Position numbers and translations under genes: made by a program | Source of the DNA: Dasyornis broadbenti | Lineage: Eukaryota > Chordata > Aves > Passeriformes > Dasyornithidae | DNA length: 64,000 nucleotides | Assembly (NCBI GenBank): GCA_013397935.1 | Contig: VZRN01004720.1 | Location: 506,072 to 570,071 of the forward strand | Reading direction: 5' to 3' | The notes under the pieces: model-generated | Databases searched by the model: none | The model's input: only the letters and a program-made list of their open reading frames with translations | Told to the model about the DNA's origin: nothing | In this document: positions 63,327 to 64,000 of the stretch, in pieces | Position numbering within the stretch: position 1 is the first letter of the stretch | Layout of the letters: each line of letters opens with the position of its first letter

Positions 63327-64000
63327 GTAAGTACCGCACAGCCCTGCCCCAGGCAGCGCCGGGTGCCCGCGGGGCTCCCCGAGGAGGAGCTCTCGGGGTG
63401 CTCTGAGCTTAGGCAGCCCCTAGAAACGAGAAGTTTCATTTCTCCAGCGCTTCCGAAAGAGAACTCGAGCGCGTTTCCCGCGTGCTCAGCCCCACGGCGC
63501 ACGCGTCACGGCTGCTGGGCAGCGCTGAGGGAGCTCTGCTGCCTCGAGAGGAAGGTGCTGCTGGTGAGTCCAAAGCACAGCCTGGTCACCAGTGCCCACG
63601 GGCTGCGAAAACACAGCCTCAGCCCCGGGGATGGCGCAGAGGGGATGAGCCCTGTTCAAGGGTCTAAAGGTTGCGCACGCACTCCTCATCTCTGTCTGGT
63701 TGCAAGGGCAGGGGATTTATCTCCAAGCTGCTCAGGCAGTCTGTACAGCATGACTTTTCTGTTTGCATCCTGCAAGGTGTTGGGGGCGAGAGTTTTATTT
63801 TTCATTACTGACTGAGTATGCAGAAGTCTCTGGGAACATCTCAGATATTTATTTGATACGTATGTTTTGCTTCCAGGTTTATATAAAAGGTTCTGCAGTA
63901 AAGGAACACATTATCTCTAGCATGATTCATTCTAGAGAGAATGAAGAGAGGTTAACACTTGAAATATTCATGCCTTTTTCTATCTGCATCCATCATCAAA
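63327..64000 (+). other. KCND3: KCND3 intron (5' part)
   Basis: The intron begins GTAAGT after the Thr-Thr codons and runs off the window. Its first 220 bases are CpG-dense; the rest is AT-richer. No sequence resembling the 19-residue long-isoform exon or the following exon starting with Asn-His-Glu-Phe was found. Confidence 0.88.
63340..63545. promoter_or_regulatory. CpG-dense block just downstream of an exon
   Basis: About 21 CpGs in 200 bases, starting some 13 bases after the exon at 63234-63326 ends (GCAGCGCCGGGTGCCCGCGG and later GCGCGTTTCCCGCG). No coding segment is evident. It may reflect GC-biased gene conversion around exons or an internal CpG island. Confidence 0.4.

Noticed and set aside
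63171..63815. 214-codon frame across the third exon
   Set aside because: It is the exon at 63234-63326 extended into both introns; splice sites bound the real coding part.

Overview
This window is vertebrate nuclear DNA, almost certainly from a bird. It carries three consecutive internal coding exons, on the + strand, of KCND3, which encodes the Kv4.3 A-type voltage-gated potassium channel. The rest is intron. The exons lie at 45587-45749, 58123-58224 and 63234-63326. They have AG/GT splice borders, keep one reading frame when joined (163, 102 and 93 bases), and encode the end of the selectivity filter, S6 and the proximal cytoplasmic C-terminus. The paralogue call rests on the Kv4.3-type residues KTGSSNAYLHSKR and on the stretch before HHHLLHCLEKTT; Kv4.2 differs at both. 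The case for a bird rests on roughly seventeen scattered CR1 LINE fragments, mostly 5'-truncated 3' ends in both orientations, together with short GC-rich minisatellites and compact introns. I cannot name the species. Crocodilians and turtles also carry CR1, so they are not strictly excluded.

Layout. Positions 1-45586 are the 3' part of the large intron after the first coding exon, which encodes T1 and S1 to the pore and lies upstream of the window. This stretch is single-copy non-coding sequence with most of the CR1 fragments, a 72-bp higher-order minisatellite at 22.3-22.6 kb beside a G-quadruplex motif, smaller tandem repeats at 4.4 and 34.2 kb, a CpG-dense patch near 33 kb, and several AT-rich, TAATTA-bearing blocks that look like conserved non-coding elements. 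Positions 45750-58122 are the next intron, with a CpG-island-like block (51.9-52.2 kb) running straight into an array of eight 30-bp units, and a 20-bp array just upstream of the next exon. Positions 58225-63233 are a shorter intron. Positions 63327-64000 begin another intron with a CpG-dense start. The 19-residue alternative exon of the long Kv4.3 isoform and the terminal exons are not visible and should lie downstream.

I found no second protein-coding gene, tRNA, rRNA, CRISPR array or intact mobile element. The many open frames in the introns lack domains, splice structure or any similarity I recognise. No novel system is apparent. The items most worth checking are regulatory: intronic CpG islands, candidate conserved elements, a NAGNAG splice acceptor, and a one-residue length difference in the Kv4.3 C-terminal exon. 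Conservation claims are inferred from composition alone, since no alignment was possible.
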